NCBI RefSeq assembly: GCF_022427145.1 | Contig: NZ_JAKSXN010000008.1 | Span: 43,984-107,983 of the forward strand | Origin: Paenibacillus timonensis | Lineage (GTDB): Bacteria > Bacillota > Bacilli > Paenibacillales > Paenibacillaceae | Direction of reading: 5' to 3' | DNA: 64,000 nt | Shown: one piece after another, positions 62,801 through 64,000 of the stretch | How positions within the stretch are numbered: the stretch's first letter is position 1 | Layout: each line of letters starts with the position of its first letter | The notes under the pieces: model-generated | What the model was told of the DNA's origin: nothing | What the model saw: only the letters and a program-made list of their open reading frames with translations | The model's database searches: none | Position numbers and translations under genes: made by a program

Positions 62801-63916
62801 GGCGGGGGCACCGCCATGCCGCCCGGGCAGGGCTTCGGCCTGCTGGTGGCCGAAGCCTGCCTGCTCGAGGCGCCGGGGGCGGCGGAAGCCGTCCGGCGCC
62901 ATGCCGAAGCCGGCGGACGCGTGCTCGTCCTGCCGGCGGAGCCCGGGCAGCAGGCGGCGTTGGCCCGCCTGCTGGACCGTCCCGTGCGCGTGGCGCCGCA
63001 CGAGACGTACCATTTGGCGGCGGACTACGCGCACGCCGCCGCCCGCGGGCTCAGCCCGGTTGACTTATTCGGCTTCGACAAGGTGTTCTTGTCGCCGCGG
63101 GAAGTGGTCAACCGGGTCCTCGCCGCCCACCGCCTGGAAGCCCCAGGCGTCGCCGTCCTTTGCACCAGCGTGGAAGGCACCGCCTGGAAGGACTTCTTCG
63201 TGCAGGGGTACACGGCCGAATACAGCCGCCTCGCGCTGGTGGAGCTGAATCAACGGAAAGCCCGGCCATCCGGGGCGTTCCTAATTGATGCCAAGGTGGG
63301 GAGCGGAACCGTGGTGTGCTCCCAACTGCTGCCGGACCCCGAAAGCGAGAAGGCTTTGCGCTTATATACCCGCCTGCTGGCGAACCTGGGTGCCTCTTTC
63401 GACGATGAGCTTTTGAACGAGGAGAAAGGCGATGGGGAATGGGCCGTGGAAGCCATGATGGCGCTGCCTTGTCCGGCTTACGTCGATTACGGCGCAATGC
63501 GAGATTACTATACGGATCCGGAGTTTTCGCTTAACAATTTAGGGGAAGGCCTGTACGGCTGGATGCAAAAAAAAGAACGCCGCTCCAACGGTCTATTGCA
63601 TATCGCCAATGCGGGGCGGGATCCGTGGTTTCTGAGCTGCTTTGTTACGGTGCCGGAAGAAGAGGAAGCTCCTCGCCGAGGGCGGCTGCGGGTACTCGCA
63701 GACGGCTCTTCCACGGTTGAAATCATGATCAACGGTGAGCGGGTGCCGGAGCCGGAACAAGAGATGGTCTTGAATCCGGGCTTGAATCGGTTGATCGCTA
63801 TCGTACGAGGGGCCGGCGAGGATCTTGACTTTGGTTTGGTCTTCCTACATCCCGACGGCGGTTATATGAAGGACCTGTCATACCGCTTGACGCTGGACGA
63901 GGTGGAGCCGAAGTAG
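59780..63916 (+). CDS. Very large glycoside hydrolase family 2 enzyme with C-terminal extension
   Basis: This 1378-residue protein has no signal peptide. The N-terminal GH2 jelly roll (about 5-185, with NGEWDFMPLYGEP, VPSSW and CRGIWQDVYLES), Ig-like domain (about 190-330) and TIM barrel (about 335-620) are present. The acid/base is Glu454 (ILWSVQNEMRW) and the nucleophile Glu524 (LTFGEHGGWW). Beyond about residue 700 come further beta-sandwich regions and one or two glutamine-amidotransferase-like alpha/beta segments (LLVIGSYAEDADGALERLLQAYVARGGRLLLLEQ). The stretch encoded at about 62640-63060 is extremely GC-rich and Ala/Gly-rich. The activity (beta-galactosidase, glucuronidase or other) cannot be assigned. 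The start overlaps the preceding gene; GGAGGAGGAG precedes ATG 59780. Confidence 0.82.
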   Translation: MRHTICLNGEWDFMPLYGEPRRRTLPESLEYEAQKVRVPSSWRRTYVQGAGKRFGEIPEHGFVPMDLYGYPKEWDDAEAGVLHRRFRVPERMAGQRIVLRLDGIMQKAVIYLDRREIAVWEDGYLPLRLDITSYVTPGREHELHLVCGSFDQTTLPSGAQKVTGLVGSWFGGVCRGIWQDVYLESYPALAVEDVTLRTSVRNGRLEAEAVIGGTQGVEGALEGPLRVRLRVRELGVLASSFDEGRTLGTSTEVKQQVLVAEQPVEPVSAGAANWLRLCENEHGGETYRASFHLEWADAKRWSPDSPFLYRAEFELMDGERVIDRREETFGFREFWCEGPQFKLNGIPLNLRGDSWHFQGGAQQTEAYIRNWYRMCRTVGVNSIRLHAEPYPADYLRIADEEGMLIVDETAIYGSGKSMQADHPDYLEACRQHVRRLVQRDKNHPSVILWSVQNEMRWVDGRDGFKKHLPDLMASIRKLDPTRAIVAEGDNRLLPKAHTEVESRHYNIDGTIGQWDRTVPLTFGEHGGWWYICPQNSSMYVGLRAYRGTDESALGLAEKERLFVEYARRQGVSGLSTFNFAHYFMRAMPERDVILPPPVKSDFPGVMPKVIPAYSLTIHNGLLPEEEPPYRPNPAFAVLAAAFKPATILAAEYDRSFYDDQPVDRSFDVFNDTLSARDVMVKFTVKQGGTIVHEQSFGFTQGPAEPKVLRLRWQPLPVHSEGRAELAATLLHDGQPVHELRLNYRILSARLRSRPVPVNRPVVYWGNDADYETIHRLVPGCERVDWEQLADPRLPTEGLLVIGSYAEDADGALERLLQAYVARGGRLLLLEQNQLSLGKLTLSRRSFLRAHAGDYGHPALSGIGDDDLMFWQPELAEDGPLPIIRAAFEKPVYGDFTLLLECSAGDFGDGGDLWSPLLEYRHGRGRMVANQLELMAHADRVPQACLLLRNLLAYAGGAAGERDEAAGQPTVALVRPGGPAATLLGRLRLRHAALADVAALAAPALGGHGGGTAMPPGQGFGLLVAEACLLEAPGAAEAVRRHAEAGGRVLVLPAEPGQQAALARLLDRPVRVAPHETYHLAADYAHAAARGLSPVDLFGFDKVFLSPREVVNRVLAAHRLEAPGVAVLCTSVEGTAWKDFFVQGYTAEYSRLALVELNQRKARPSGAFLIDAKVGSGTVVCSQLLPDPESEKALRLYTRLLANLGASFDDELLNEEKGDGEWAVEAMMALPCPAYVDYGAMRDYYTDPEFSLNNLGEGLYGWMQKKERRSNGLLHIANAGRDPWFLSCFVTVPEEEEAPRRGRLRVLADGSSTVEIMINGERVPEPEQEMVLNPGLNRLIAIVRGAGEDLDFGLVFLHPDGGYMKDLSYRLTLDEVEPK

Positions 63917-64000
63917 ACGGACCATGGCCTCTACGGACCTCAGCTTCACGGTAACGGACCTGAAAGACCTGATTTGCCCGAAAAAGTACCGTTCTCGTTT
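63917..64000 (+). other. Window end, non-coding
   Basis: No gene is visible in the last 84 bases. ACGGACC occurs three times (63917, 63933, 63954). No terminator is seen before the window ends. Confidence 0.4.

Noticed and set aside
63917..63960. Three ACGGACC copies at the window end as a further spaced array
   Set aside because: Offsets are 16 and 21 bp, no inverted pairing is seen, and the sequence is cut off by the window.

Overview
The window looks like chromosome from a GC-rich, low-GC-phylum (Firmicutes) saprophyte of the Paenibacillus type. Reasons visible in the sequence are strong AGGAGG-type ribosome binding sites with frequent GTG/TTG starts, CcpA-type cre sites, lipoprotein sugar-binding proteins with paired permeases and no ATPase in the operon, a membrane-bound YesN/AraC-type regulator next to an LplABC-like transporter, a Spo0E-like small protein, and many carbohydrate-active enzymes. 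Genus is an inference. I see no rRNA, tRNA, insertion sequence, prophage or CRISPR array.

Layout. 1-1474: the 3' end of yhaM, facing a VanX-like D,D-dipeptidase. 1571-13689: an alpha-1,6-mannan utilisation locus made of a ROK sugar kinase, a GntR/LacI-hybrid regulator with its own palindromic operator, a CcpA-controlled ABC importer, two cytoplasmic GH76 mannanases, a GH125 exo-mannosidase and a secreted GH76 with three CBM6-like modules. 13803-16219: an oxidoreductase, a cupin gene with an FNR-type promoter, a Spo0E-like protein and a DUF2294 protein. 16343-21277: a nitrate/taurine/NMT1-type ABC importer with a RutB-like cysteine hydrolase and an MFS exporter. 21334-25587: uxaA-uxaB (hexuronate catabolism) and a LacI regulator sharing an operator sequence. 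25760-26304: a decayed esterase gene. 26331-30357: an AraC regulator divergent from a GH2 beta-galactosidase. 30613-32709: a MarR regulator and an MFS drug exporter. 33418-39542: serine hydrolase, tandem GNAT, sugar ABC importer and PIG-L-type deacetylase, probably one operon. 39715-43990: a response regulator with SARP-like output facing a large hybrid histidine kinase. 44125-46456: a CheY, a GAF protein with a degenerate GGDEF and a membrane GGDEF cyclase. 46511-47809: a ribokinase fused to DUF488. 48102-63916: flavin reductase, YesN-like regulator, LplABC-like importer, a secreted beta-helix enzyme, a mutarotase-like protein and a very large GH2 enzyme, which together look like a plant-polysaccharide locus.

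The most unusual feature is not a gene. Five intergenic gaps each contain about four short inverted repeats (or repeat copies) set at a nearly constant centre-to-centre distance of about 50-53 bp, with one 61-65 bp step in three of them. Each gap uses its own sequence word, but the geometry is shared. The distances are close to five and six helical turns. I do not recognise this as a named repeat family. A ribokinase-DUF488 fusion, a PIG-L protein with an altered metal/base motif, and a class-II FNR-type promoter in front of a cupin gene are further points of interest.
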